NCBI RefSeq assembly: GCF_026340095.1
Contig: NZ_JAPEPO010000001.1
Span: 3,936,501 to 4,000,500, forward strand
Length of the DNA stretch: 64,000 nt
From: Streptomyces sp. NBC_01446
Lineage (GTDB): Bacteria; Actinomycetota; Actinomycetes; Streptomycetales; Streptomycetaceae
Direction: 5' to 3'
Shown here: positions 14,827 through 23,449 of the stretch, piece after piece
Layout of the letters: every line of letters starts with the position of its first letter
How positions within the stretch are numbered: the stretch's first letter is position 1
Translations under genes and position numbers: made by a program
Notes under the pieces: generated by a model
What the model was told of the DNA's origin: nothing
Seen by the model: only the letters and a program-made list of their open reading frames with translations
Database searches by the model: none

Positions 14827-15650
14827 TGGGGCGCCGTACCGATCTGTCCTCCCTGCTGTCCTCCGGCGCCCCGGCCACGGCCACGGCCACGGAAACAGCG
14901 GGCGAAGGCACCCCGCCCGCCGCCCGCGACACCGCGCACCCCGTCACCGTCGCGCTCGCCGACCTCGCCGAGAACCCCGACAACCCGCGCCACGAGCTGC
15001 GCGACCTGGACGGGCTCACCGAGACGGTGCGCGAGCGCGGAGTGCTCCAGGCGCTCGGGGTGGTCCCCCGCGCCGTGTTCCTCGCGGCGCACCCGCACCA
15101 CGAGGAGGCCGTGGGCCGGGCCCCGTACATCGTCCTGCACGGCCACCGGCGGCTCGCCGCGGCCCGGATGGCGGGCCTGGACGAGGTGCCCGTCCTGGTG
15201 CGCGAGGACGCGTCCCGCACCGACGAGGACGCCCTGATCGAGAACGTCCAGCGCGACGACCTCACCGAGCTGGAGCAGGCCCAGGCCATCCAGGGGCTGA
15301 TCAAGAGCTACGGCTACTCGCAGCGCCAGGTCGCCGCGCGCATCGGCAAGACGCAGGGCTTCGTGTCGCAGCGCCTGTCCCTGATGAAGCTGCGCGAGGA
15401 CCTCCAGGAGGCGCTGGCCGACGGACGCGTCTCGGTCGAGGACGCCCGCCGCATCGCCCGCCTCCCCCAGGAGGAGCAGGCGCTCCCCGGCGACACCGGC
15501 ACACCCCCGCCGACCGTGCCGAAGGCCCGGCGTGATTACGGCGTAATCAAAATCGACAGCCGGGGCACCCCGGAAGAGGTCGTCGAGTCCCTCCGCCGCC
15601 ATCTCGCCCCCGCGGCCCTCGACCGGATCCTGGAACTCCTCGCCCGCTGA
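14826..15650 (+). CDS. ParB/Spo0J-like partition protein
   Basis: 274 residues; its ATG overlaps the parA stop (TGATG). A low-complexity N-terminus precedes the ParB N-terminal nuclease-like domain: 'LAENPDNPRHELRDLDGLTETVRERGVLQAL', 'YIVLHGHRRLAAARMAGLDEVPVLV', and the CTP-binding region 'ALIENVQRDDLTELEQAQA'. The KorB-type helix-turn-helix is 'YSQRQVAARIGKTQGFVSQRLSLMKL'. A short C-terminal dimerisation part ends the protein. Canonical ParB proteins are around 300 residues or more, so this is a compact orphan form. A 17-bp palindrome lies inside its 3' part. Partner of the ParA just upstream. Confidence 0.88.
   Translation: MGRRTDLSSLLSSGAPATATATETAGEGTPPAARDTAHPVTVALADLAENPDNPRHELRDLDGLTETVRERGVLQALGVVPRAVFLAAHPHHEEAVGRAPYIVLHGHRRLAAARMAGLDEVPVLVREDASRTDEDALIENVQRDDLTELEQAQAIQGLIKSYGYSQRQVAARIGKTQGFVSQRLSLMKLREDLQEALADGRVSVEDARRIARLPQEEQALPGDTGTPPPTVPKARRDYGVIKIDSRGTPEEVVESLRRHLAPAALDRILELLAR
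15533..15549. repeat. TGATTACGGCGTAATCA palindrome inside parB
   Basis: A 7-bp perfect inverted repeat around GGC, AT-rich against the surroundings, within the codons for RRDYGVIKID of the ParB-like protein. Because ParB systems use palindromic parS sites near or inside their own operon, it is a candidate centromere site for this pair; it does not match the canonical GTTTCACGTGAAAC. Confidence 0.3.
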
Positions 15651-15736
15651 GCGCACCCGCGGGCGGCCGGGAGCCGGGTGGCGGGGGGTTCCTCTACCGT
15701 TGCCTGAGAATGCGCCACGGAGAGCAGTCATCGCAC

Positions 15737-17419
15737 ATGTCCACTGGACCGGTTCCCACCCTCGACCCCGGCGTCTCGGCACCCGCGGAGGCCGTCGCAC
15801 CGCTGGTGCGCGGCATCGACGTGCTGCGCGGGCTCACCGACGCCGGCGGCACCCTGAGCCTGAGCGAGCTCGCGCGGGCCACCGGCCTCGCCCGGTCCAC
15901 GGTCGACCGGATCTGCGCGACCCTCGCGCACATGGGGTGCCTGCGCCTCGACGGGCGTGACGCCACGCTCGCACCACCGCTGATGGCCGTGGGCAACGCC
16001 TATCTGGGCGCTCTGCGGCTGCCCGCGCTGCTCGGCCCACGCGCCGAACGGCTCGCTGACGAGCTCGACGAATCGGTCTCTCTCGCGGTCCCCGACGGGG
16101 ACGGGATCCGCTTCATCCACCAGGCGACCCGGCGCCGCGCCATGTCGCTGAGCTTCCGCATCGGCGACCTGCTGCCCGCCGAACGCACCGCGCCGGGCCC
16201 GCTGTTCGCGGGTGCGTGGGACGAGGACCTGTGGGAGCGGTGGCGGGCGCGCCGGGCCGCGGATCCCGAGGACCGCGCGTTCCCCGCGGTGCCGCCCCGT
16301 CAGGAGGCGGAGAAGGAGCCGTTCGAGGAGCGCGTGGCGCGCGCGGGGGCCGCCGGCTGGGCCCTCGACGACCAGCTCATCGAGCCCGGCCTCGTCGCGC
16401 TCGCCGTGCCCGTGCGCGGCCCCGGGGGTGACGTCGCGTGCGTGGTCAGCGTCGTCAGCCACACCAGCCGGCACACCGCCGCGTCGCTGCGCGAGGCGAT
16501 GCTGGGGCGGCTGCGGGACGCCGTCACGGAGATGGAGGAGGCGCTGCGCGGGCCCGTCCCGGAGGCCCCCGCGCCGACGGGACCTGACGCGACGGGACCG
16601 GACGCCGCGTGGGCCGCCGAGGCCAAGCAGCGGCTCGGCCGGGACTTCGTCGAGTCGCTGGCGCGCGGCCTCGCCGTGCTGACCGTCTTCGGGCCCGGGC
16701 GGGCCGAGCTGAACCTCACCGGCATCGCCGCGGCGACGGGCCTGGCGCGGGCCACCGCGCGCCGCGCCCTGATCACTCTGGAGCACCTCGGATACGTCGC
16801 CTCGCGCGGCCGGGGCTTCCGGCTCACGCCCCGCGTCCTCGCCCTCGGCTTCCCGCCCCTGTCCCATCTCACGCTGGCCGAGATCGCCACGCCCCACATG
16901 CGGGCTCTCTCCGCCGAGCTGCACGACTCGGTGTCCCTGACCGTGCTCGACGGCGACGACATCCGGTACACGGCACGCGTCGCGACGAGCCGTGTGATGA
17001 GCGTGAACATCTCGGTCGGGACCCGCTTCCCCGCCTTCGCCACGTCCATGGGGCGGGTCCTGCTCGCGGGTCTCGCACCGGCCGAGCGTGCCGCGTTCCT
17101 CGCCCGCGCCGACCTGGCCCCGCTCACCCCGCGCACCGTCACCGGCGCCGACCGGCTCGGCGCGCTCCTGGACGACGTACGGCACCAGGGCCACGCGCTT
17201 GTGGACGGGGAGCTGGAGGAGGGGCTGCGCTCCGTCGCCGTGCCGGTGCGCGACCTCGCCGGGCAGGTCGTCGCCGCGGTGAACGTGGCCACACACAGCA
17301 GCCGCCGCGAGCTGGCCCGCGTCACGGACGAGGTCCTTCCCGCGCTGCTCGCCACGGCCTCGCGCATCGAGGCCGATCTGCACGTCGCCGGGCGGTTCGC
17401 CCGCATCCCCGCGGCATAG
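15737..17419 (+). CDS. Tandem double IclR-family regulator
   Basis: 560 residues, twice the normal IclR length (about 260). ATG 15737 is chosen since GGAGAG lies 12 bases upstream; an ATG 27 bases earlier is alternative. The first unit has its winged helix at about 28-85 ('LSLSELARATGLARSTVDRICATLAHMG') and an effector domain to about 275. The second unit starts near 310 ('LNLTGIAAATGLARATARRALITLEHLGYV') and its effector domain has 'PAFATSMGRVLLAGL' typical of PcaR/PobR-like members. IclR proteins act as dimers or tetramers, so a fused dimer is plausible. Neighbouring genes give no pathway for aromatic catabolism. Target unknown. Confidence 0.88.
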   Translation: MSTGPVPTLDPGVSAPAEAVAPLVRGIDVLRGLTDAGGTLSLSELARATGLARSTVDRICATLAHMGCLRLDGRDATLAPPLMAVGNAYLGALRLPALLGPRAERLADELDESVSLAVPDGDGIRFIHQATRRRAMSLSFRIGDLLPAERTAPGPLFAGAWDEDLWERWRARRAADPEDRAFPAVPPRQEAEKEPFEERVARAGAAGWALDDQLIEPGLVALAVPVRGPGGDVACVVSVVSHTSRHTAASLREAMLGRLRDAVTEMEEALRGPVPEAPAPTGPDATGPDAAWAAEAKQRLGRDFVESLARGLAVLTVFGPGRAELNLTGIAAATGLARATARRALITLEHLGYVASRGRGFRLTPRVLALGFPPLSHLTLAEIATPHMRALSAELHDSVSLTVLDGDDIRYTARVATSRVMSVNISVGTRFPAFATSMGRVLLAGLAPAERAAFLARADLAPLTPRTVTGADRLGALLDDVRHQGHALVDGELEEGLRSVAVPVRDLAGQVVAAVNVATHSSRRELARVTDEVLPALLATASRIEADLHVAGRFARIPAA

Positions 17420-17496
17420 AAACAGGCCGCAATGTTGCGGATCGCAGGGCGACGGAGGTCAATGGAAGGCGGGGGGAAAGGCAGAAAGGAGCCGTC

Positions 17497-17892
17497 ATGG
17501 CTCACGCGGCACCCGCCTCAGGAACCTCCGGCCTGCGCTCCATGGCGGCCGGCTCCAGGCTCTCGATGGCGCTCCCTCTCCTGCTCGGCATCGTCTACGG
17601 CTTCTGGGCCTCGGGCATCCGGCGCGATGCCGGCCCGATCACCACGGGCAACGTCCTGTTCGGCTTCCTCACGGGCATCATCGTCGCCGTGGTCACCTTC
17701 GGGATCCACCGGGCGTCGTCCCGGCTGCCGCGCGAACTGCGCGCCGTCACGTGGGCCGCGTGGGCCGGTATCGCGTTCGGCTATCTCTACAGCCAGACCG
17801 ACGCCACGGTCCTGCGGTCCACGATCATGGCCCTGACGGTCGCCGTCGGTGTGTTCGCGGCGATGTTCTACCACTACTACACCCATGAGTGA
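17497..17892 (+). CDS. Small four-TM membrane protein
   Basis: 131 residues, ATG 17497 with AAAGGAG upstream. Four hydrophobic segments are visible: 'LSMALPLLLGIVYGFWASGI', 'VLFGFLTGIIVAVVTFGIH', 'AVTWAAWAGIAFGYLYS', and 'IMALTVAVGVFAAMFYHYY'. No catalytic motif. Its stop overlaps the GTG of the next gene (GTGA), implying translational coupling. I do not recognise a named family. Confidence 0.75.
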   Translation: MAHAAPASGTSGLRSMAAGSRLSMALPLLLGIVYGFWASGIRRDAGPITTGNVLFGFLTGIIVAVVTFGIHRASSRLPRELRAVTWAAWAGIAFGYLYSQTDATVLRSTIMALTVAVGVFAAMFYHYYTHE

Positions 17893-18947
17893 CAGACCAT
17901 CAGGACTACGGGGCGGGCGCCGGTGAACCAGTACCACGCCAGGTGACACCCGTTCGGCCGAGCCCTCCCCCGCGGACCCCGCCATCTGCCCTGTCCCCGC
18001 TGGCGCCCCCTGCCGCGCGCGCGTTGCCTGGGAGGGTGATGCGAAGAGCCCTGTCCGTCGTCCTGCTGGCCCTGGCCTGCCTGCTCGTGCCGCTCGGCAC
18101 GCTCTCCGTATGGGCGAAGTACGAGGTCGGGGACAGTGACCGGTACGTCGCGACGATGGCTCCGCTCGCCGCGGAACCGGCCGTACGGGGCGCGGTCGCC
18201 GACGCCGTCACGAACGCCATCATGACGCAGCTCGACGCGGGGCCGCTCCAGTCGACGGTCGACGCGTTCGTGCACGACGCGGTGAAGTCGTTCACCGGCA
18301 CCGAGGCCTTCCAGAAGGCGTGGAACACGGCGAACCGGGCCGCGCACGACGCCGTGCAGCAGGCCATCGACGACGGCACCGACGGCCCGGTCACCATCGA
18401 TCTCGCGCCGGTCACCGGGCAGGTCAGACAGCAGCTCAGCGACGACGGCGTGCCCTTCGCCGACCGCATCCCCGTCACGCACACCACGATCACCGTGATG
18501 AGCTCGCGCGACCTCGACCGGCTGCGCCAGTCGCTGCACCTGCTCCAACGGGCGGGCCCGTGGCTGCCGTTCGCCGCGTTCGCCTTCGCCGCCACCGGGC
18601 TCGCGCTCGCCCGGCGCCGTCGCCGGGCCCTCACCGCGACGGCGCTCGGCGTGGCCCTGGCCGCGGCGGCGCTCCTCGTCGCGCTCGCGATGTGCCGCTC
18701 CCTCACCCTCGACAACCTGCCCTCGGACGTGGACCGCTCCGCGGCGGGCGCGGCCTACGACGCCCTCAGCTCGTCGGTGCGCACCGCGTCCCTGTGGACG
18801 GCCGGCACGGCCCTCGCCGTGGCCGTCTGCGCCTGGCTGTCGGGGCGCCTGCGCCACAGGTTCCCGCCAGGCCCTCCGGATCCTCCCGAAATGCGCCCCG
18901 CCGCTTCCGGGGTGAGCATGCCAGTGACACCGAGGAGGACTGAATGA
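17889..18947 (+). CDS. Membrane protein of unknown function, large extracytoplasmic loop
   Basis: 352 residues from GTG 17889, which overlaps the previous stop. Layout: Pro-rich cytoplasmic tail (1-50), one TM helix ('ALSVVLLALACLLVPLGTLSVWA', about 54-76), a soluble domain of about 150 residues beginning 'VGDSDRYVATMAPLAAEPAVRGAVADAV', then three TM segments between about 220 and 315. The DSDRYV...P LA motif occurs in a widespread actinobacterial membrane family, as I recall, without known function. Its stop overlaps the next ATG (ATGA). Confidence 0.7.
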   Translation: MTDHQDYGAGAGEPVPRQVTPVRPSPPPRTPPSALSPLAPPAARALPGRVMRRALSVVLLALACLLVPLGTLSVWAKYEVGDSDRYVATMAPLAAEPAVRGAVADAVTNAIMTQLDAGPLQSTVDAFVHDAVKSFTGTEAFQKAWNTANRAAHDAVQQAIDDGTDGPVTIDLAPVTGQVRQQLSDDGVPFADRIPVTHTTITVMSSRDLDRLRQSLHLLQRAGPWLPFAAFAFAATGLALARRRRRALTATALGVALAAAALLVALAMCRSLTLDNLPSDVDRSAAGAAYDALSSSVRTASLWTAGTALAVAVCAWLSGRLRHRFPPGPPDPPEMRPAASGVSMPVTPRRTE

Positions 18948-19444
18948 GCGAGACCCCCACCACCCCGACACCGCCCCCCGGTCCCGACGCCGGCCACGGC
19001 GTCTGGTCGGACAAGCACCGCTCCACCGGGCCCGACCCCACCCGGGGCTACGGCGCGGGCAGCGGCTGGGCGTCCGGCGGCACGGTCTTCGCCGGCGTCC
19101 TGATGATGGTCGGCGGCATCCTGGGCATCCTGAACGGCATCGCGGGCATCGCCAAGGACGACGTGTACGCCCACCTCGGCACCTACACGTACGCCTTCAA
19201 CCTCACCACGTGGGGCTGGATCCACCTGATCATCGGCGTCATCGTCGCGGTCACCGGCTTCGGCGTCCTCAAGGACTCCGGCTGGGCGCGCGGCGTCGGC
19301 GTCGCCATCGCCTCCCTGTACATCATCGCGTACTTCATGTTCCTGCCCTACGAGCCCATCTGGTCGGTCATCGCAATCGCCATCGGCGTCTTCGTCATCT
19401 GGGCGCTGGTCAGCGACAGTTCGCACCACGCCGCCCGGGCCTGA
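18944..19444 (+). CDS. DUF7144-like membrane protein
   Basis: 166 residues, start overlapping the previous stop by four bases and preceded by GAGGAGGACTGA. After a Pro-rich tail come four TM segments: 'GTVFAGVLMMVGGILGILNGIAGI', 'TWGWIHLIIGVIVAVTGFGVL', 'GVGVAIASLYIIAYFMFLPY', and 'SVIAIAIGVFVIWALV'. 'WGWIHLIIGVI' and 'FLPYEPIWSV.IA' are typical of this actinobacterial family (DUF7144). Function unknown; third gene of an overlapping membrane-protein set. Confidence 0.75.
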   Translation: MSETPTTPTPPPGPDAGHGVWSDKHRSTGPDPTRGYGAGSGWASGGTVFAGVLMMVGGILGILNGIAGIAKDDVYAHLGTYTYAFNLTTWGWIHLIIGVIVAVTGFGVLKDSGWARGVGVAIASLYIIAYFMFLPYEPIWSVIAIAIGVFVIWALVSDSSHHAARA

Positions 19445-19542
19445 AACCGGGCAACCGTTCCCCGCTCCGGCCCGTCTTTGAGGGAGGATTCCGGCATCCG
19501 GCGCCGCAGGGTGCCGGAGCGAGCGGAAGGCGGGCCCGGGCC

Positions 19543-20562
19543 GTGGAGCATGTGACGCAAGCGCCCGGCCCACCGCCGGTCCTCCCCTACGACGACCGGG
19601 ACCGCAGGCCAGGCCGCTCCCTGGCCGCCTGGGCCGCGGGCCTGCTCCTCGCCGGGGTCAGCGCGGTCGTGGGCTGCCGGATCGCGGACGTGGACGGGGT
19701 CACCCCCGTCCCGCAGCTCCTGGCGTTCCTGCCCTGGCTCCTCGCCCCCACCGGCGCCGCGCTGCTGCTCACGGCGCTCACGCGCTGGCGGCTCGGCATG
19801 GTGTGGGGCGTCGTGGCCCTGGGCGCCCTCGCCTGGTACATCGAGCCGTACGGCAAGGACGTCGAGGCGAGCGGGCCGCCCGTCGCGGAGGTGCGGGTCC
19901 TCTCCTCGAACGTCCAGTTCGGGCGCGGCACCGAGTCGCTGGTGGGCGCGGTGCGCCGCGAGCGGCCCGGCCTGGTGTTCGTCGAGGAGTGTGATTACGG
20001 GTGCCAGGACACCCTGCGCCGTGAGCTGCCGCACGCCGACTTCCCTTACCGGCAGGCCGTGGAGGCCGGCGGATCGGAGGGATCGGTGATTCTGAGCCGG
20101 TATCCGCTCAAGGCCGCCGCGGGCGTCCCGGGGACCATGGGCATGCCAGGCGCCGTCGCCGATGTGAAGGGCCACGACGTGCGGGTCCAGCTCGCGCACC
20201 CGATGCCCCCGCTGCCCCGGCAGGTCGGCCTGTGGCGCTCCGAGCTGGGCGAGCTGCGCGACTTCGCCGCCGCGGGCCGCTCGCAGCCGACCATCCTGGC
20301 CGGGGACTTCAACGCCACGCAGGACCATGCCGCGTTCCGCCGCATCCTCGACACGGGCCTGCACGACAGTGCCCGCCTCACCGGGAAGTCCCGCGCCCCG
20401 AGCTGGCCCTCGCGCGTCCGGCCGCCGCTCGGCACCCAGATCGACCACGTGCTGGTGAGCGAGGAGTTCTCCCCGCACACCGCCCGCTTCGTCGAGCTGG
20501 CCGACACCGACCACCGCGCCCTCCTGGTCGACCTGACGATGCACCGACCGGCGACGCCCTGA
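19543..20562 (+). CDS. Membrane-anchored endonuclease/exonuclease/phosphatase-family protein
   Basis: 339 residues from GTG 19543; GGAAGG lies 12 bases upstream, and GTG 19552 is an alternative. Three TM segments in the first 105 residues ('LAAWAAGLLLAGVSAVVG', 'LLAFLPWLLAPTGAALLLTAL', 'MVWGVVALGALAWYI') precede an EEP domain with 'VRVLSSNVQFGRG', 'LVFVEEC', 'ILAGDFNATQDH', 'TQIDHVLVS' and 'DTDHRALLVDL', which carry the usual Asn, Glu, Asp and His catalytic residues. The active site would face outside. Such proteins are often annotated as secreted nucleases or phosphodiesterases; substrate unproven. Confidence 0.85.
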   Translation: MEHVTQAPGPPPVLPYDDRDRRPGRSLAAWAAGLLLAGVSAVVGCRIADVDGVTPVPQLLAFLPWLLAPTGAALLLTALTRWRLGMVWGVVALGALAWYIEPYGKDVEASGPPVAEVRVLSSNVQFGRGTESLVGAVRRERPGLVFVEECDYGCQDTLRRELPHADFPYRQAVEAGGSEGSVILSRYPLKAAAGVPGTMGMPGAVADVKGHDVRVQLAHPMPPLPRQVGLWRSELGELRDFAAAGRSQPTILAGDFNATQDHAAFRRILDTGLHDSARLTGKSRAPSWPSRVRPPLGTQIDHVLVSEEFSPHTARFVELADTDHRALLVDLTMHRPATP

Positions 20563-20584
20563 GCGCCGGGGCCCGTAGCGTTCA

Positions 20585-22552
20585 ATGGACGGCATGCGCC
20601 CAGAGTCCCCGGCCCGCTATCTCGCACCGCCCGACTGGCTGGTCAAGAGCCTGCGTCCGCACCCCGCGCCGATCCCCTGGGCGGCCGTCGCGCGCGCCGG
20701 CCTCGCGCTGTCGCTGCCGCTCGCGATCGGGCTCGCCGCCGGGCAGCCCGCGTACGGGGCACTCGCCTCCATGGGCGCCCTGTCCGGCGTCATCGGCGAC
20801 ACCGCCGACGCCTACCGGATGCGGATCCTCAACATCGCGGTGCCGCAGCTCTTCGGCGCGGTCGGCGTGACGGTCGGCACGCTCGTGTACGGGCACGGCT
20901 GGGTCACCGTCGCCACCGTCACGGGCGTGGCGCTCATCTCCGGAATGATCTCGACGATCGGGGCGGTCGCCTCGGTGTCCGGGCTGCTGCTCCTGCTCAA
21001 CTGCGTGATCGGCGCCGGGCTGCCCCTGCCGGGCGAGTGGTGGCTCGCGCCGCTCCTGATGACGGGCGGCGGACTCCTCGTCCTCGCGCTCGCGCTGCTC
21101 GCCTGGCCGCTGCGGTCCGGGGTGCCGGAACGCGCGGCCGTCGCCGTCACGTACCGCTCCGTCGCGAACCTGCTCGCGTCGGCCGCCGACCCCGAGAACT
21201 ACGACGAGACCCGCTACGCCGCCACCCAGTCCTTCAACCAGGCCTACGACCTCGCCCTCGCCCGGCGCGCCCTCTCCCACGGCCGCAACCCCGAACTGGT
21301 GCGCCTGCTCGCACTGTTGAACGCGCTCACCCCGATCGCCGAGTCCGCGCCCGCCGCCCACCAGCACGGGGTGCCGCTCCCCGCCGCCGTCCCCGACGCC
21401 GTACGACGCCTCGCCGACGCGATCGACACCGGCAGCACCGACGCGGGGCCCCTCGACCTGCCCGCACCCGAAGGAGCCGCCGCCCGCGCCGTCGACCACG
21501 CGGTGCGGCACGCCGCCGACCTCGTCACCAGCAAGAACACGGACCCCCACCGCGCCCTCGACGCCGACCGTCTCGGCCGGCCCGCCGTCCTGCGCGTGCG
21601 CGCCGTCCGCGCCGCGCGCAACGTCGTGCTGTCCGACGCCTCCTGGCGCTACGGGCTGCGCCTGGCCCTGTGCATCGGCATCGCCCAGGTCCTCGTCTCG
21701 ACGGTGCCGGTCCCGCGCTCCTACTGGGTGGCGCTGACCATCACGTTCGTCCTCAAGCCCGACTTCGGCTCGGTGTTCTCGCGGGCCGTCCAGCGCGCGC
21801 TCGGCACGGCGATCGGGCTCGTACTCGCCACGGTGGTCCTCGCCGTGGTGCCCCGCGGGTGGTGGGACGTGCCCGTGCTGATCGTCCTCGCCGCGCTCAT
21901 CCCGGCGCTCACCCCGCGCGGCTACAGCTATCAGACCGCGGCCATCACGCCGACCATCCTGCTGCTGTCCGACACCCTCAGCCACCAGGGCATCGGGCTC
22001 GTCCTGCCACGGCTCCTTGACAGCCTCATGGGCTGCGCCATCGCGCTGGTCGCCGGGTATCTGCTGTGGCCCGAGAGCTGGCACACCCGCATCGGGGACC
22101 GGCTCGCCGACGCCGTCGCGGACACCGCGACGTACGTGGAGCGCGCGTTCGGGGCGTCCGCGGACCCGGACGTCGCGGCCGCCCGCGCGCGGATGCGCCG
22201 CCGGCTCTACCGCGACCTGTCCGTCGTCCGCTCCGAGTTCCAGCGCGCCCTGACCGAACCGCCGCCCACAGGCCGCCGCGCCGCTGCCTGGTGGCCGCTC
22301 GTCGTCGCCGTGGAACGCATCGTGGACGCGACGACCGCGGCACGGGTCCGGGTCAAGGAGGGGGCGCCGACGCCGGGGCCCGCCGAGGTGGTGCAGGCCG
22401 CGGACCAACTGCGGGAGCTGGCGCAGGGGCTGCGCGCTTCCGACGTCCTGAAGGGAGTGCGCGCCGACTTCAGCGAGGCGGACCGCGACGGGGTGCTGGA
22501 ACCCGTACGTCAGGAGGTCGCGGCGGCCCGCGCCATCGCCTCACCGCACTGA
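20585..22552 (+). CDS. FUSC-family (aromatic acid exporter-type) membrane protein
   Basis: 655 residues (ATG 20594 is a possible alternative start). Two membrane bundles of about six helices each: the first from 'ALSLPLAIGLAAGQPAYGALASMGALSGVIGD', the second from 'LRLALCIGIAQVLVSTVPVPRSYWVALTITFVLKPDFGSVFSRAVQRALGTAIG'. The YW..LT..FVLKPD.G..F.R..QR..GT..G signature is diagnostic of FUSC/YccS-like proteins. Soluble regions follow each bundle. Related proteins export aromatic acids or toxic metabolites. Monocistronic; a hairpin follows the stop. Confidence 0.88.
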   Translation: MDGMRPESPARYLAPPDWLVKSLRPHPAPIPWAAVARAGLALSLPLAIGLAAGQPAYGALASMGALSGVIGDTADAYRMRILNIAVPQLFGAVGVTVGTLVYGHGWVTVATVTGVALISGMISTIGAVASVSGLLLLLNCVIGAGLPLPGEWWLAPLLMTGGGLLVLALALLAWPLRSGVPERAAVAVTYRSVANLLASAADPENYDETRYAATQSFNQAYDLALARRALSHGRNPELVRLLALLNALTPIAESAPAAHQHGVPLPAAVPDAVRRLADAIDTGSTDAGPLDLPAPEGAAARAVDHAVRHAADLVTSKNTDPHRALDADRLGRPAVLRVRAVRAARNVVLSDASWRYGLRLALCIGIAQVLVSTVPVPRSYWVALTITFVLKPDFGSVFSRAVQRALGTAIGLVLATVVLAVVPRGWWDVPVLIVLAALIPALTPRGYSYQTAAITPTILLLSDTLSHQGIGLVLPRLLDSLMGCAIALVAGYLLWPESWHTRIGDRLADAVADTATYVERAFGASADPDVAAARARMRRRLYRDLSVVRSEFQRALTEPPPTGRRAAAWWPLVVAVERIVDATTAARVRVKEGAPTPGPAEVVQAADQLRELAQGLRASDVLKGVRADFSEADRDGVLEPVRQEVAAARAIASPH

Positions 22553-22569
22553 CGCCGGTACGAGACGCG

Positions 22570-22605
22570 GATGCGGGCCGCCCCGGGGAGGGGACGGCCC
22601 GCATC
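22570..22605. terminator. Bidirectional hairpin between the FUSC gene and snpA
   Basis: GATGCGGGCCG (22570-22580) pairs exactly with CGGCCCGCATC (22595-22605). It lies 18 bases past the FUSC stop and downstream of the convergent snpA gene. No T-run, usual in this genus. Confidence 0.65.
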
Positions 22606-22630
22606 AGTGTGGGGGGTGGCTCCGGAACGT

Positions 22631-22690
22631 CAGTGACGGTCAGCCGGTGACGGTCAGTCGGTGACGGTCAGTCGGTGAGGGTCAGCCGGT
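22631..22690. repeat. 14-bp tandem repeat at the 3' end of snpA
   Basis: The unit CAGYCGGTGACGGT is repeated at 22641, 22655 and 22669, with partial copies at 22631 and 22683. The last copy overlaps the snpA stop codon (TGA read on the minus strand at 22684-22682). Copies differ by one or two bases. Read on the minus strand each unit supplies a TGA-containing word. Confidence 0.7.
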
Positions 22691-23347
22691 CTTGGCGGAC
22701 TTCTCCAGCGACTTCACGGCCTTCGCGAAGCCGTTGGCCCACAGCTGGTCGACGCGGGACTTCTCGTTCGCGTCCGGGTACGGGTTCGTGCAGGACGTGC
22801 CCGGGCCGCCGCCCGACATCAGCTCGCTGCACGGCCCCTCGTAGTGGTCGGGGAGCCCGAGGACGTGACCGGTCTCGTGCGCGGTCACACGGGTGGAGTC
22901 GTACTCCTGGTTCTGCGCGTAGTCCAGGAAGACGTAGCCGCTGCCGTGCCCGTCCGTGGACGCGTACGAGCCGCGCGAGTCGTTGCCCTCGCGGTAGGAG
23001 AAGTCACCGCCGCCCGAGGACGCCTGGAGCTTCACGTTCGACACGGAGGAGTTCCATATCGACGTGCTGTTGGCTATCTGCTGCGCGAAGGACGGGGCGC
23101 CCGACGCGTCGTACGTGACGGTGACCGACGCGGCGTGCGGGTGCGCGGCGCGCTTCTGCGCGACCGACTTCAGGACGGCCTGGAAGAACGCCTTGTTGGC
23201 GGCGGCCTCCTCGGCCGAACCCGCGTAGTGGGTGTAGCCGGCGACGACCGGGGCCGGGGCGGCGGACGCGGGGGCCGCGGTGGCGAGCGCGCCGGCGGCC
23301 ATGCCGATGCCGGCCGCGACCGAGGCGTAGCGCAGGGAGAGCTTCAT
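22682..23347 (-). CDS. snpA: Snapalysin, secreted M7 zinc metalloprotease
   Basis: 221 residues. A Sec signal peptide (MKLSLRYASVAAGIGMAAGALATAAPASA) is followed by a short propeptide and the protease. The extended zinc motif HETGHVLGLPD fits HExxHxxGxxD, where Asp is the third ligand, a hallmark of the M7 snapalysins, the smallest known metalloproteases. 'CSELMSGGGPGTSC' gives the disulphide and Met-turn region. It degrades extracellular protein such as milk casein. Divergent from a LysR regulator, exactly the snpA/snpR arrangement known from Streptomyces. Size and motif order are normal. Confidence 0.93.
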   Translation of the reverse strand: MKLSLRYASVAAGIGMAAGALATAAPASAAPAPVVAGYTHYAGSAEEAAANKAFFQAVLKSVAQKRAAHPHAASVTVTYDASGAPSFAQQIANSTSIWNSSVSNVKLQASSGGGDFSYREGNDSRGSYASTDGHGSGYVFLDYAQNQEYDSTRVTAHETGHVLGLPDHYEGPCSELMSGGGPGTSCTNPYPDANEKSRVDQLWANGFAKAVKSLEKSAKTG

Positions 23348-23449
23348 GTGGGGGCTCCTCCTCGTTCCGTGAGTGGGGGTTACGTGAACGGTTCGGTACG
23401 AGGGAGAGTGTGGAGGCCCCCGGGACCCCTGGGGATGATGGCAATTGGC

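Noticed and set aside
14869..14891. GGCCAC tandem hexamer near the start of parB
   Set aside because: Codes for a short Ala-Thr stretch in a low-complexity lead; too short and coding-driven to call a separate repeat feature.
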